Source of the DNA: an uncultured Bacteroidia bacterium
GTDB lineage: Bacteria; Bacteroidota; Bacteroidia; Bacteroidales; UBA932
Assembly (NCBI GenBank): GCA_902785575.1
Contig: CACZZF010000004.1
Coordinates: 124,001 to 188,000 of the forward strand
DNA: 64,000 nucleotides
Direction: 5' to 3'
How positions within the stretch are numbered: position 1 is the first letter of the stretch; each line of letters opens with the position of its first letter. Of the stretch, positions 1 through 9,511 are shown in pieces. The notes under the pieces were generated by a model. The model was not told the origin of the DNA and ran no database searches. It saw only the letters and a program-made list of their open reading frames with translations. The position numbers and the translations under genes were made by a program.

Positions 1-82
1 GATTGAAGTCGGTCTCTTCGTATATTCCTGTGGATCACCTGCTTCTGTCCACAGTTCGTACCATCAGACGTAAGCTTCTCAA

Positions 83-1903
83 ATGAGATCACGAGTCGAG
101 GCGATCCGGGACATGATGCGTTCCAGAGGCTGGGACGCGGTCGTGTTGACCGGGACAGATCCTCATGTCAGCGAATATTCGGCGCCACGTTGGCACCAAA
201 TCGAGTGGGTCTCCGGCTACACCGGAGAAGGTGAGCTTGTCATCACGGAGGATCATGCCGGACTCTGGACGGACACTCGCTATTTCATCCAGGCGGAGAG
301 ACAACTTCAAGGCACAGGAATCGAGCTTCACAAGACCCGGGTCCAGGATCAGGTCCTTATTCCTGAATGGCTCAAGACGCGATTCGCCGGCTACGATGAA
401 GTGGTTATCGCTGTTGACGGGCTGGGTATCAGCGCTACGGAAGTGATAGAAATAAGGGACACTGTCGGGAAAGACAGGACCGCGATAGCGAATGTTCCGG
501 ACATGCTTTCCTTTTTTTGGACAGACAGGCCTGGCTATCCCCAAAGCCCTATTATCACTCTCGGAGCCGATACTGTAGGATGGTCCCGCAAACAAAAGAT
601 TGTCTGGATCCGGAAGTGGTTGAAAGACAATGGCTGCGATGCTATACTCCTGACGGCATTGGACGAGATCGCATGGATGCTAAACGTCCGCGGCCGGGAT
701 GTGGCTTACAATCCGGTCGTGATGTCATATCTTCTGGTCGCATCCGACACCATTCAATGGTTCGTCCGGAAAGGACCAATTCCTGAGAACGACAACGAGA
801 CGGAAGACAGCTTCTATGAGTTGACCGCGAGTGGGGTGAATATCCAGGATTATTCCGATATCGGAATGGCTCTGGCCGGAATGATCGACGATGATTACAT
901 CAAAAAGATATTCATTGATCCATCTTCTCTGAATTATGATCTTTACGGAATCCTCAAAGAGAACTCCTTGCAGGACAACGTGGTGACAGGGAAATCTCCG
1001 GTAGCGCTCCGGAAGTCGGTCAAAAACGAAGTTGAGATAGCGGGCTTGCGTGAGGCCCATCTGGAAGACGGACTGGCGATGGAGCGTTTCCTCTATTGGC
1101 TTGAGACGATGATCGAGGCCGGAGAGCCTCTTAATGAATATGAGTGCTCGGTCAAGCTTCACGAGTTCCGCTCCCGGATCGAGGGTTTCCGTGGAGAAAG
1201 TTTCGAGACCATTTCAGCCTATGGCCCCAATGCGGCTCTACCGCACTACGTCACTCCGGAGAATGGTTCCGCCGAACTGTATGCCAACGGCTTATATCTC
1301 TGTGACTCTGGGGGCCAGTACCTTTTCGGCACTACAGATATAACCAGGACAGTTCCTCTCGGACCCTGTTCCCAACTTGAAAAGGAAGATTATACTCTTG
1401 TGTTGAAGGGGCATATCGCTCTTTCCAGGATTGTGTTCCCGAAGGGCACCGCCGGCTGCCAGATCGATGTCATGGCAAGGGCCCCTCTATGGAACTCCAA
1501 GAGGAATTTCGGTCATGGGACTGGCCACGGAGTGGGTTTCTACCTCAACGTCCACGAAGGCCCTCAGGAAATCCGTCAGAACTTTAACCGTCAGGCTATT
1601 CTGCCTGGAATGGTCACTACCGATGAACCGGGAATATACAGGGAAGGCCGTCATGGTATTCGGCATGAGAATGTTCTTCTCTGTGTTGACGCCGGTGAGA
1701 ATGACTTCGGACGCTGGCTTCGTTTCGAGCCTTTGACCCTTTGTCATTTCGACACCTCTATTTTAGTCAAGGAACTACTTGACGAAGAGGATATCAAGTG
1801 GCTAAATGATTATAACGAGCGGGTTTTCCGGACCCTCTCGCCTCGTCTTCCGTCGGAAATCGCCACATGGCTCCGCCAGAAGACTCTTCCGATTATCAGA
1901 TAA
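83..1903 (+). CDS. pepP: Xaa-Pro aminopeptidase (aminopeptidase P, M24B)
   Basis: 606 residues, full length for the long aminopeptidase P type. It removes the N-terminal residue from peptides with proline second, using two metal ions, probably in the cytosol because no signal peptide is visible. Two creatinase/prolidase-like N-terminal domains precede the pita-bread M24 domain (about residue 320 on). The M24 metal ligands are visible: Asp in DSGGQY (about 408), Asp in TTDITRT (about 418), His in GHGTGHGVG (about 481), Glu in TDEPGIY (about 514) and Glu in IRHENV (about 528). The ATG at 83 gives the usual N-terminus and has no Shine-Dalgarno, normal for this phylum. Its TAA directly abuts the stop of the converging EEP gene, with no spacer. 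Identification is secure; exact substrate preference is inferred. Confidence 0.95.
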   Translation: MRSRVEAIRDMMRSRGWDAVVLTGTDPHVSEYSAPRWHQIEWVSGYTGEGELVITEDHAGLWTDTRYFIQAERQLQGTGIELHKTRVQDQVLIPEWLKTRFAGYDEVVIAVDGLGISATEVIEIRDTVGKDRTAIANVPDMLSFFWTDRPGYPQSPIITLGADTVGWSRKQKIVWIRKWLKDNGCDAILLTALDEIAWMLNVRGRDVAYNPVVMSYLLVASDTIQWFVRKGPIPENDNETEDSFYELTASGVNIQDYSDIGMALAGMIDDDYIKKIFIDPSSLNYDLYGILKENSLQDNVVTGKSPVALRKSVKNEVEIAGLREAHLEDGLAMERFLYWLETMIEAGEPLNEYECSVKLHEFRSRIEGFRGESFETISAYGPNAALPHYVTPENGSAELYANGLYLCDSGGQYLFGTTDITRTVPLGPCSQLEKEDYTLVLKGHIALSRIVFPKGTAGCQIDVMARAPLWNSKRNFGHGTGHGVGFYLNVHEGPQEIRQNFNRQAILPGMVTTDEPGIYREGRHGIRHENVLLCVDAGENDFGRWLRFEPLTLCHFDTSILVKELLDEEDIKWLNDYNERVFRTLSPRLPSEIATWLRQKTLPIIR

Positions 1904-2776
1904 TTAAACCTTCGGGATAGGAATCTCGAACTCAGCGTAAATGGGGTAATGGTCCGAGATGTATTTCGGGCCATACTTGCCATCAGCTACCTCATATTCC
2001 TCAACCTTCGCGTTGCGGAAAAGGATATGATCCGGCCAGCGCACCGCGCTTCCCTGGTTGCCATAGCCATTATAGGTGGCCTTGGTGTCCGGCTTTTTTA
2101 AAGCGAAGTTGGCGTCCTTCGCATAAGAGGCAAGCGGGGTGAGGATCCTGTCAGACGATGACATCTGAAAGTCACCTCCGACAAATACAACCGCGTCATC
2201 ACCAGCTATTTCCTTAATCTTGTCAACCATAAGGACGGCGCTGCCTTTACCGGCGGCCTCTCCTCCTGAGAACCGGGTGTTGAAGCAGAAGAATATCACT
2301 CCGGATTTCTTGTAACGCAGTTTCACCCAGTTGGTGTTACGGACTGAGGTGGCGTCCCATCCGGGTGTGCCAGCTTCTTGTTTCTCATTGAGCCAGAAAG
2401 AACCGTAGTCCAGCAGCTCGAACTTGTCTGCCCTGAACATGATAGGGTTCTCGTTGAAGGGTATATCCTGATCCACCTGCCCGGGTTTTGAGCTCCGGTC
2501 CACCAGCATGTGCTTCTTCAGTTCTTTCATCAAGTCAGCCTTATGGTAGGAGAAGGCCTCCTGTAGGAACAGGACGTCGGGATCGTACTTCTTTATCGCT
2601 TTCAGGCAGCCCTTCTTGCGGGCTTCCCAGCTGAAGTCTCCAGCCTCGTCCTTCTCCTGACCATGGATATTAAAGGACATGACGCTGAGATCTTCTGTCT
2701 TCGCCACCGCCGTGGCGCCGGAGAGAACCAGCGCCGCCGCGGAGACGGTAAACAATAATAACTTTCTCATAACCAA
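1904..2776 (-). CDS. Secreted endonuclease/exonuclease/phosphatase-fold protein with altered active site
   Basis: 290 residues with a signal peptide (hydrophobic residues 4-20, likely cleavage after the Ala-rich TAVA); Met3 is an equally good start. The EEP fold is shown by SFNIHG near the N-terminus, the metal-binding Glu in FLQEAF, GGDFQ, DHILF and the C-terminal SDHYPIYAEF. Two usually conserved positions are changed: the NTH segment reads FNTRFSGG, so the catalytic His is Arg, and GDFN reads GDFQ. It could be a weak or altered phosphodiesterase, or a non-catalytic binder. It lies 12 bp downstream of the GH97 gene on the same strand, so they are probably co-transcribed and both exported. 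The fold is clear; activity and substrate are unknown. Confidence 0.8.
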   Translation of the reverse strand: MVMRKLLLFTVSAAALVLSGATAVAKTEDLSVMSFNIHGQEKDEAGDFSWEARKKGCLKAIKKYDPDVLFLQEAFSYHKADLMKELKKHMLVDRSSKPGQVDQDIPFNENPIMFRADKFELLDYGSFWLNEKQEAGTPGWDATSVRNTNWVKLRYKKSGVIFFCFNTRFSGGEAAGKGSAVLMVDKIKEIAGDDAVVFVGGDFQMSSSDRILTPLASYAKDANFALKKPDTKATYNGYGNQGSAVRWPDHILFRNAKVEEYEVADGKYGPKYISDHYPIYAEFEIPIPKV

Positions 2777-2788
2777 CGTGTTCTGGTG

Positions 2789-4783
2789 CTACTTCGAGAT
2801 CTTGGCGACCCAGCCTCCGCCAGGAGCCATGTGAATATGTACTTTGCCGTCGACAGGCAGGCTTGTATTCACTTTCTTGTAGTCCCGGGCAGCCCTATGG
2901 GCATTGACACCGTCCTGGAACACGGTCATTTTCCCGCTCCCGATGAATCCGAGGTCGAGAACAAGGTCACGAGCGTCCCATCCGGTAAGAGCTCCGACGT
3001 ACCAGTCGTTTCCTTTCCTACGAGCGATGGCCACATATTCTCCGATCTTTCCGCATACCGGAACGGTCTCATCCCATGTGGTGGGGAATGCGGCGATGAA
3101 GTCAGTGCACTCAGGCTCGGCCATATAGTTCGAGGGCGAGTCGCAAAGCATCGTCAACGGAGCCTCGAATATGGCATATTCGGCTAGCTGGCGGCAGCGG
3201 GTACCCTGGCTCATCGGAGTGGAGTTATTTGGATAAGCGCGGCCCTTGGTGCAATTGATCATGGCACCCTGGGTGTAGTCCATCCTTCCGGCGGCCATCC
3301 TTACGAACGGGATGGTCACGTCGTAGGTCACTTGATCATATTCATTGGCACCCCACTTCATCTGCTCGAGACCGGCCACACCCTCATAATTGATGATATT
3401 CGGATAAGTCCTTTCCAGGCCGGAAGGTTTGAAGGCCCCGTGGAAGTCCACAATCATGTGGTACTTGGCGGCCGTGGCGGCTACCTTCTCGTAGAACTGC
3501 ATGACAAGCTGGTCGTCACGATCCATAAAATCGACCTTGAATCCCTTGATACCCATCTTGGAATAGTGCTTGAACACGCCCTCAATGTCCTTGTCGACAG
3601 CCTTGTAGCCGGCCCAAAGGATGAGCCCAACATTCTTTGACTTGGCGTAAGCCGTAAGCTCATTGAGATTTATTTCAGGAACAACCTGGAACAGGTCTGT
3701 CTTCTTGTTGACCGCCCAACCCTCGTCGAGAATCACATACTCGATGCCATGCTTGGAGGCGAAGTCGATATAGTACTTGTAAGTCTCGTTGTTGATTCCT
3801 GACACGAAGTCCACTCCATAGATATTCCAATCATTCCACCAATCCCAGGCGACCTTTCCGGGCTTGATCCAGTCCCAGTCAACGTTCTGGTCAGCGGGCT
3901 CACCGAGAAGCCAGGTCAGATCGGAGTTCACGAGATTCTTCTCATCATCGAACACGCCCACTATTCTCCAAGGGAAGCTGCGGCCAGCCTCGGCCGAGGC
4001 GATATAATTCTTGCGGGATTTGACAACTCCCTGAAGATTGTTATGGCCTCCAATCTCGATCTTGTCAGGAACTGGGGCGTTGACACCCTTCAGGGACTTA
4101 CCGCCCTGGCCGTCAAGATAAAGTCCCGGATAGTCCCGAAGGTCAGACTCCGTGATCATCACTTTTACCCCGTCGAAAGCGTCAACCACGAGCGGGAGGA
4201 AGGCGAGGCGCTTGGGATTCCAAGATGAGAGGTTGATGTGCTGGTAATAGTTCTCAAAAGAGTTAGTGAACTGATCCTCAATAGATCCCCCGTCACGGAC
4301 ATAAGGCACCCATGCCATCCAGTCCTGTGGGAAATTGAGTTCGACCTGCTCTGATTTGACTTTGAACTTGCCTCTCTTAGCGGTGGAAATGAACCTGTAG
4401 GCCACGGCGTTGTCGAATGCGCGGAACTCGATGGAGTAGTCTTTAAAATTAAGGGTCAACGAGTTGTAGACATTATCCACGACAGCTTTCTTGTAAGCGA
4501 CAGCAGGGATACTCTCGACAACCTTGCCGGTCTGAACGTTCTTGACCTTGCCTTCCCCATAAACGGTTCCGTTGTCAAGATTCATCGCGATCTCTGATGG
4601 CTTGAGAATGGTCTTTCCTTTGAAAGTAATTGAATATGAGACCTTTCCGTTAGCTTTAATCTCGGCTTTGATCTTTCCGTCAGGAGAGGAGAGAGTCCAA
4701 GATGTCTTGGCGGCGAATCCCGTCACAGGCAAGCACACCGCCACCAATGCGGCGAAGAAAAGTGATTTCAATGTTTTACCCAT
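2789..4783 (-). CDS. Glycoside hydrolase family 97, probably retaining alpha-galactosidase branch
   Basis: 664 residues with a signal peptide (residues 1-24, ending GFAA). An N-terminal GH97 beta-sandwich (DGKIKAEIKANGKVSYSI) is followed by the (beta/alpha)8 domain (WDWWNDWNIYG, YVILDEGWA) and a C-terminal beta domain, the layout and length of SusB-like enzymes. The family contains inverting alpha-glucosidases and retaining alpha-galactosidases. Here an Asp sits in KVDFMDRDDQ (about residue 418) and a Glu in NYEGVAG (about 467), close to the nucleophile and acid/base positions I recall for the retaining Bacteroides enzyme BT1871, so the alpha-galactosidase branch is inferred. First gene of a two-gene minus-strand operon with the EEP protein. 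No SusC/D partner lies beside it. Confidence 0.93.
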   Translation of the reverse strand: MGKTLKSLFFAALVAVCLPVTGFAAKTSWTLSSPDGKIKAEIKANGKVSYSITFKGKTILKPSEIAMNLDNGTVYGEGKVKNVQTGKVVESIPAVAYKKAVVDNVYNSLTLNFKDYSIEFRAFDNAVAYRFISTAKRGKFKVKSEQVELNFPQDWMAWVPYVRDGGSIEDQFTNSFENYYQHINLSSWNPKRLAFLPLVVDAFDGVKVMITESDLRDYPGLYLDGQGGKSLKGVNAPVPDKIEIGGHNNLQGVVKSRKNYIASAEAGRSFPWRIVGVFDDEKNLVNSDLTWLLGEPADQNVDWDWIKPGKVAWDWWNDWNIYGVDFVSGINNETYKYYIDFASKHGIEYVILDEGWAVNKKTDLFQVVPEINLNELTAYAKSKNVGLILWAGYKAVDKDIEGVFKHYSKMGIKGFKVDFMDRDDQLVMQFYEKVAATAAKYHMIVDFHGAFKPSGLERTYPNIINYEGVAGLEQMKWGANEYDQVTYDVTIPFVRMAAGRMDYTQGAMINCTKGRAYPNNSTPMSQGTRCRQLAEYAIFEAPLTMLCDSPSNYMAEPECTDFIAAFPTTWDETVPVCGKIGEYVAIARRKGNDWYVGALTGWDARDLVLDLGFIGSGKMTVFQDGVNAHRAARDYKKVNTSLPVDGKVHIHMAPGGGWVAKISK

Positions 4784-4849
4784 AATAACTCAATTTTTGT
4801 GGTCAGAGTGACTCTAACATGTAAAAATAAACAATTCTGATAAAATTTG

Positions 4850-4857
4850 TAAATTTG
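4850..4857 (+). promoter_or_regulatory. Bacteroidales-type -7 promoter element for mutS
   Basis: TAAATTTG matches the TAnnTTTG consensus of Bacteroidota sigma-70-like promoters and sits 20 bp upstream of the mutS ATG. A clear TTTG at -33 is not visible, so the call rests on the -7 box and its position. Confidence 0.5.
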
Positions 4858-4877
4858 TAGTAATAAAATCTTTTAAG

Positions 4878-7523
4878 ATGGCGAAAGGCAAGGCTCCCGA
4901 AGATACCCCGCTGATCAAACAGTTTTTCTCTGTGAAAGCCCAGCATCCCGAGGCTGTGTTGCTTTACAGGGTGGGGGATTTTTATGAGTCTTACTCAGAC
5001 GATGCTGTGCTCGTCAGCAAGGTGCTCGGAATCATCCAAACCCGCAAATCCAACGGAGATAAAGGATATGTCGAGATGGCCGGCTTCCCGCATCACGCCT
5101 TGGATAACTATCTTCCCAAACTTGTCCGGGCGGGTTATAAAGTCGCTGTCTGCGACCAGTTGGAAGACCCTAAATTCGCCAAGAAACTTGTTAAGAGAGG
5201 TGTGACGGAACTTGTCACACCTGGAATCGCTTTCAACGACCAACTCCTTGACCAGAAAGAGAATAACTTCCTCGCCGGACTCACTTTCGACAAAGATGAG
5301 TGCGGAGCGGCTTTTCTGGATGTTTCCACAGGATCATTCCAGGTCGCCCAGGGGTCTCTTGATTACATAGGGACACTTTTGGCGTCGCTTAATCCGAAGG
5401 AAATAGTGGTCCAGAGAGGATATGAGAAAGGTGTCAAGCAAAGATATGGGGAAAGCCTCTATATTTCCTCGGTGGAAGAGTGGGCTTTCGTATATGACGC
5501 CGCGGTCGAGAGGCTTAAAAAGCAGCTGAAAGTCGAGTCCCTGAAGGGATTCGGAGTCGAGAAATACCCTCTGGGAATATGCTCCGCCGGTGCCTTGATG
5601 GTCTATCTTGAGCAGACCCAGCACACCGGCCTTGGGAATATATGCTCGATTTCACGCATCGATGGTGACAAGTTCGTATGGATGGACAAGTTTACGATGC
5701 GTAACTTGGAGATATTCAATTCTTCAGGTGGAGGAGAGGGAGTCAGCCTCGTTTCGGTCATCGACAAATGCTCCTCTCCGATGGGCGCCAGGCTCCTGAG
5801 GAATTGGTTGGCGATGCCGGTAATGGATATTCCCGAATTAGAGAGCCGTTACGACTGTGTCCAGCGTTTCGTCGGAAATGACGAGGAAAGAGACAAGATA
5901 AGGGATCTTATCGGAGGGATAGGCGATCTTGAGAGAATCATATCCAGGGCCGCGATGGGAAGGATCGTTCCCAGGGAGGTGATGCAATTGAGCCGGGGTC
6001 TGGAAAGGATGGTTCCGGTCAAGGAGATATGCGAAGGGAGCGGAGTGAAAGCCCTAGCGAGCCTCGCCTCTGGTATGCGGGACTGTTCCGCGTTGAGGGA
6101 CGAGATCGTCCGGGTGATGGATCCGGAACCGGCCGCCGCTGTTGGCAAAGGACCGGTGATTGGTAAGGGCGTGGATACGGAACTTGATGAATTGAGGGAT
6201 ATATCCTCTGGGGGTAAAGACTATTTGCTAAGGCTCCAGCAGAGTGAGGCGGAACGAACCGGAATCAGTTCTCTTAAAATAAGTTACAACAATGTGTTCG
6301 GATACTATATCGAAGTCCGCAACACGTTCAAGGACCTGGTTCCTCCTGAGTGGATAAGAAAGCAGACTCTTGTCAATGCGGAGCGCTATATCACCGCCGA
6401 ACTGAAGGAATACGAGGAGAAAATCCTGAGCGCCGAGGATCGGATATACGCCTTGGAGACGAAGATATATTCAGACCTTGTAGCCCTCATTCAGAAGAAT
6501 ATAGCCGCCATACAGGCCAATTGCCGGATAATCGCCAGGCTGGATGTTCTCGCCGGTTTCGCGGAGCTGGCGGTACGGAACAAGTACTGCTGTCCGGAGA
6601 TTACGAAAGACCTTACCCTTGACATCAAGGGCGGTCGTCACCCGGTCATCGAGACACTGATGCCTCCGGGCGAGGAATATGTCCCCAATGATGTCCACCT
6701 CGACGATAAAAAGCAGCAGATCATCATTTTGACCGGTCCGAATATGGCCGGAAAATCAGCTTTGCTGCGCCAGACCGCATTGATCGTCCTGCTTGCCCAG
6801 ATTGGATCCTTTGTTCCTGCCGAAAGCGCGAGAATAGGGTATTTCGACAAGATATTCACTCGTGTCGGAGCCTCTGACAACATCTCCCGTGGTGAATCCA
6901 CTTTCATGGTTGAGATGCTGGAGACCTCTATGATCCTACACAACCTTTCAGCCCGTTCCCTCGTACTTCTGGACGAGATCGGCCGCGGCACATCAACTTA
7001 TGACGGAATGTCGATAGCGCGGGCCATAGTGGAATATATACACGAATATGGAAAAGGGGCCAAGACCCTGTTCGCGACGCATTATCATGAACTCAATGAC
7101 TTGGAAGAGATATATCCGAGAGTCAAGAATTTCCATATAGCGGTCAAGGAAGTCGGCACCCAGGTCATATTCCTTCGCAAGCTGAAAGAAGGTGGTACCG
7201 CACATAGTTTCGGAATCCATGTCGCGAGGATGGCTGGTATGCCCAAAGAGGTTGTACAAAGCGCCGAGAACACGCTGAAGGCTCTGGAAATGAATGATTC
7301 AGAGCATCTTGTGAGCGCCAAGAAAGGACAGATCAAAAAGCCTGTCCAGACAAAGGCCGGAACCCTGGAAAGTGACGGGTCGCTCCAATTGTCGTTCTTC
7401 CAGCTGGACGATCCGACCCTGTCCTCGTTGAGGGACAAACTCGCCTCGGCGGATCTTAACAACATGACTCCACTACAGGCTTTTGACTTGCTCCGCTCCA
7501 TGAAAGACGAGCTTGGAGTATGA
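4878..7523 (+). CDS. mutS: DNA mismatch repair protein MutS
   Basis: 881 residues, full length for MutS1. It recognises mispairs in DNA and recruits MutL in an ATP-dependent way. The mismatch-reading Phe-x-Glu motif is present (GDFYESY, F35/E37), followed by connector, core and clamp domains, and the C-terminal ABC ATPase with Walker A TGPNMAGKSALLRQ (about 620-633), the signature region (SRGESTFMVEM), Walker B LVLLDEIGRGTSTYDG (about 695-710) and the ATHYHEL switch His. The NMAGKSALLRQ variant of the P-loop is usual in Bacteroidota MutS. The TGA overlaps the ATG of the next gene (ATGA), so the S51/ATP-grasp fusion is translationally coupled to it. Confidence 0.98.
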   Translation: MAKGKAPEDTPLIKQFFSVKAQHPEAVLLYRVGDFYESYSDDAVLVSKVLGIIQTRKSNGDKGYVEMAGFPHHALDNYLPKLVRAGYKVAVCDQLEDPKFAKKLVKRGVTELVTPGIAFNDQLLDQKENNFLAGLTFDKDECGAAFLDVSTGSFQVAQGSLDYIGTLLASLNPKEIVVQRGYEKGVKQRYGESLYISSVEEWAFVYDAAVERLKKQLKVESLKGFGVEKYPLGICSAGALMVYLEQTQHTGLGNICSISRIDGDKFVWMDKFTMRNLEIFNSSGGGEGVSLVSVIDKCSSPMGARLLRNWLAMPVMDIPELESRYDCVQRFVGNDEERDKIRDLIGGIGDLERIISRAAMGRIVPREVMQLSRGLERMVPVKEICEGSGVKALASLASGMRDCSALRDEIVRVMDPEPAAAVGKGPVIGKGVDTELDELRDISSGGKDYLLRLQQSEAERTGISSLKISYNNVFGYYIEVRNTFKDLVPPEWIRKQTLVNAERYITAELKEYEEKILSAEDRIYALETKIYSDLVALIQKNIAAIQANCRIIARLDVLAGFAELAVRNKYCCPEITKDLTLDIKGGRHPVIETLMPPGEEYVPNDVHLDDKKQQIIILTGPNMAGKSALLRQTALIVLLAQIGSFVPAESARIGYFDKIFTRVGASDNISRGESTFMVEMLETSMILHNLSARSLVLLDEIGRGTSTYDGMSIARAIVEYIHEYGKGAKTLFATHYHELNDLEEIYPRVKNFHIAVKEVGTQVIFLRKLKEGGTAHSFGIHVARMAGMPKEVVQSAENTLKALEMNDSEHLVSAKKGQIKKPVQTKAGTLESDGSLQLSFFQLDDPTLSSLRDKLASADLNNMTPLQAFDLLRSMKDELGV

Positions 7524-9448
7524 TAATCTATCTTACCGGCAGCCCAACCCGTTATGGGGAACCAAGCTTTACTGAAGACAACGGTTTTCTCGCCGATGTC
7601 AAGGCTTCATTGGCGAAAGTCACAGGCGGACATCCGCCGAGAGTTTTGCTTGTGAGCGCCGCTCCGGATGATCGTGGCTTCACCGAATCCGTGCTGAAGG
7701 GAATGAGCGATTGTATCCACAAATCGGGTATCGAGACGGAAAGCATCACGATGCTGGACCGCAGGAACGCGTCGAAAACTCCTAGTCTGGTTGAAAGAGC
7801 GCATTGGATCGTCTTATGCGGCGGTCACGTCCCAACACAGAATAAGTTCCTGTATGAGATCAATTTGAAATCTCTGCTTCAGGGCTTTCAAGGTGTTCTG
7901 ATGGGTTGCAGCGCCGGCAGTATGAACTGCGCCGGGACCGTATATTCTCACCCTGAGCTTCCCGGCGAGGCTGTGAATCCTGGGTACAAACGATGGCTGA
8001 GGGGTTTGGAACTAACTGATATCCAGCTCGTTCCTCATCTTGAGCAGGTTCGTTACGCCTCTGTGGATAATCTCAGGTTATTTGAGGATATAGCCTTCCC
8101 GGACAGTTGGAATCATCGCTTCTACACTTTCAAGGATGGAGGTTATGTGAAAATTGTTAACGGAAAACCAACCCTTTATGGGGAGGCTTTCGAAATCAGC
8201 CGCGGATCTATGCGCCGCGTCTGTGAAGAGAATAAAACCTATAGCTTTATGAATCTGATTTTCATTTCCCCACATTTTCCGCAAACCTACTGGCACTTCT
8301 GCGCCGGGGCTAAAGCCAACGGTGTTAACGTGTTGGGCATAGCGGACACCAACTACGAGAACCTGCCTCTCGAACTGCGTCAGAATCTGGACGATTACTA
8401 TAAAGTGGACAATCTTGAGGATTATGACCAGATGTACCGTGCTGTCGCGTGGTTTGCTCACAAATGGGGCAAGATCGACTGGATAGAGTCCAACAATGAG
8501 TATTGGCTGGAGCAGGACGCGCGCTTACGCACGGACTTCAATGTCACGACAGGCATCCAGACAGACCATATAGCCGCCATAAAGAACAAGAGCGAGATGA
8601 AAAAGTACTATGCTCTTGGAGGGATACCCACGGCAAGGCAAATCAAAGGTTCTGAAGGGCTTGCGAAAGTAAAGGCTTTCGCCAGGAAGACTGGTTACCC
8701 GATAATAGCCAAGCCGGATAATGGGATGGGTGCGGGCGGCACAACTAAAATTCACGATGTTAAAGAGCTGGAAGCCTGGTTTGAGAAGCGTCAGGGCAGT
8801 TGCTCTCTCTACGTGTTTGAGGAGTTTATCACAGGTCTTCTGGTGAGTTATGACGCGATATACAACTCAAAAGGCGAGCCGATATTCGAGAACAACTCCG
8901 TGTTCCCCACGCCCGTCATGGAGATTGTTCACAACAATCTGGACTGCTGCTATTGGACAAACAAGACAGTTCCGGCAAAACTTGCCGCGATAGGCCGCCG
9001 CACGGTGAAGGCTTTCGGGATAAAGAGCAGGTTCGTCCATCTTGAGTTCTTCCAGCTTGACAGAGATCGGGAAGGCTTGGGCAAAAAAGGTGATTATGTG
9101 GGACTGGAAGTGAATATGCGCCCGCCCGGGGGCTATACTCCGGACATGATGGACTACGCCCATCAGACAGATGTCTTCCAGATTTGGGCTGACATGGTCG
9201 CTTTCGACGAGGCTCGTAAACCTGTCGGGGAGAGCGCCTACGTGGGTTATGTCGGCCGGAGGTATTCCCATACCTACAAGCATAGCCATCAAGACCTGCT
9301 TAACCGTTATGGCCAGGCTGTATGCATGTGTGAGCGGGTTCCATATGCCCTTTCTGACGATCTTGGAGACATGGCCTACATCGTTCGTCTCAATTCCAAG
9401 GCGGAGATAGAGGCGTTCTTTAAGTACGCCACGGAGGAATATGCCTAG
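7520..9448 (+). CDS. Fusion of a peptidase S51-like domain and an ATP-grasp ligase domain
   Basis: 642 residues in two parts. Residues 1 to about 235 resemble peptidase S51/dipeptidase E and cyanophycinase-like proteins: GSPTRYGE at the start, WIVLCGGHVP, and the nucleophile elbow MGCSAGSMN with Ser131; a His candidate lies in LVPHLEQ. From Met244 a second, complete-looking protein begins (MNLIFISPHFPQTYWHF), which is the ATP-grasp family usually found alone at about 400 residues: PIIAKPDNGMGAGG binds ATP, and GLEVNMRPPGGYTPD carries metal-binding Glu and Asn. Ligase substrate unknown. Both parts are cytosolic (no signal). It overlaps mutS by 4 bp, but a shared role is not evident. Internal initiation at 8249 could yield the ligase alone. 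Confidence 0.85.
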   Translation: MIIYLTGSPTRYGEPSFTEDNGFLADVKASLAKVTGGHPPRVLLVSAAPDDRGFTESVLKGMSDCIHKSGIETESITMLDRRNASKTPSLVERAHWIVLCGGHVPTQNKFLYEINLKSLLQGFQGVLMGCSAGSMNCAGTVYSHPELPGEAVNPGYKRWLRGLELTDIQLVPHLEQVRYASVDNLRLFEDIAFPDSWNHRFYTFKDGGYVKIVNGKPTLYGEAFEISRGSMRRVCEENKTYSFMNLIFISPHFPQTYWHFCAGAKANGVNVLGIADTNYENLPLELRQNLDDYYKVDNLEDYDQMYRAVAWFAHKWGKIDWIESNNEYWLEQDARLRTDFNVTTGIQTDHIAAIKNKSEMKKYYALGGIPTARQIKGSEGLAKVKAFARKTGYPIIAKPDNGMGAGGTTKIHDVKELEAWFEKRQGSCSLYVFEEFITGLLVSYDAIYNSKGEPIFENNSVFPTPVMEIVHNNLDCCYWTNKTVPAKLAAIGRRTVKAFGIKSRFVHLEFFQLDRDREGLGKKGDYVGLEVNMRPPGGYTPDMMDYAHQTDVFQIWADMVAFDEARKPVGESAYVGYVGRRYSHTYKHSHQDLLNRYGQAVCMCERVPYALSDDLGDMAYIVRLNSKAEIEAFFKYATEEYA

Positions 9449-9476
9449 TTAAGCATCGAAATAACGCTTTTTTTCT

Positions 9477-9484
9477 TAAATTTG
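9477..9484 (+). promoter_or_regulatory. -7 promoter element for the glycosyltransferase operon
   Basis: TAAATTTG fits TAnnTTTG and lies 27 bp before the ATG of the glycosyltransferase, in the only gap of this plus-strand run. The -33 TTTG is not clear. Confidence 0.5.
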
Positions 9485-9511
9485 AGAGTTTGAGAAAGAT
9501 ACGGTATTCCG

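Noticed and set aside
2..73. Open frame of 23 codons ending TAA at the left edge, possibly the tail of an upstream gene
   Set aside because: A frame this short is open by chance about a third of the time, and the residues match nothing I recognise.
8249..9448. Separate ATP-grasp gene starting at Met244 of the fusion
   Set aside because: The frame is continuous with the S51-like domain, with no stop or promoter between; kept only as possible internal initiation.
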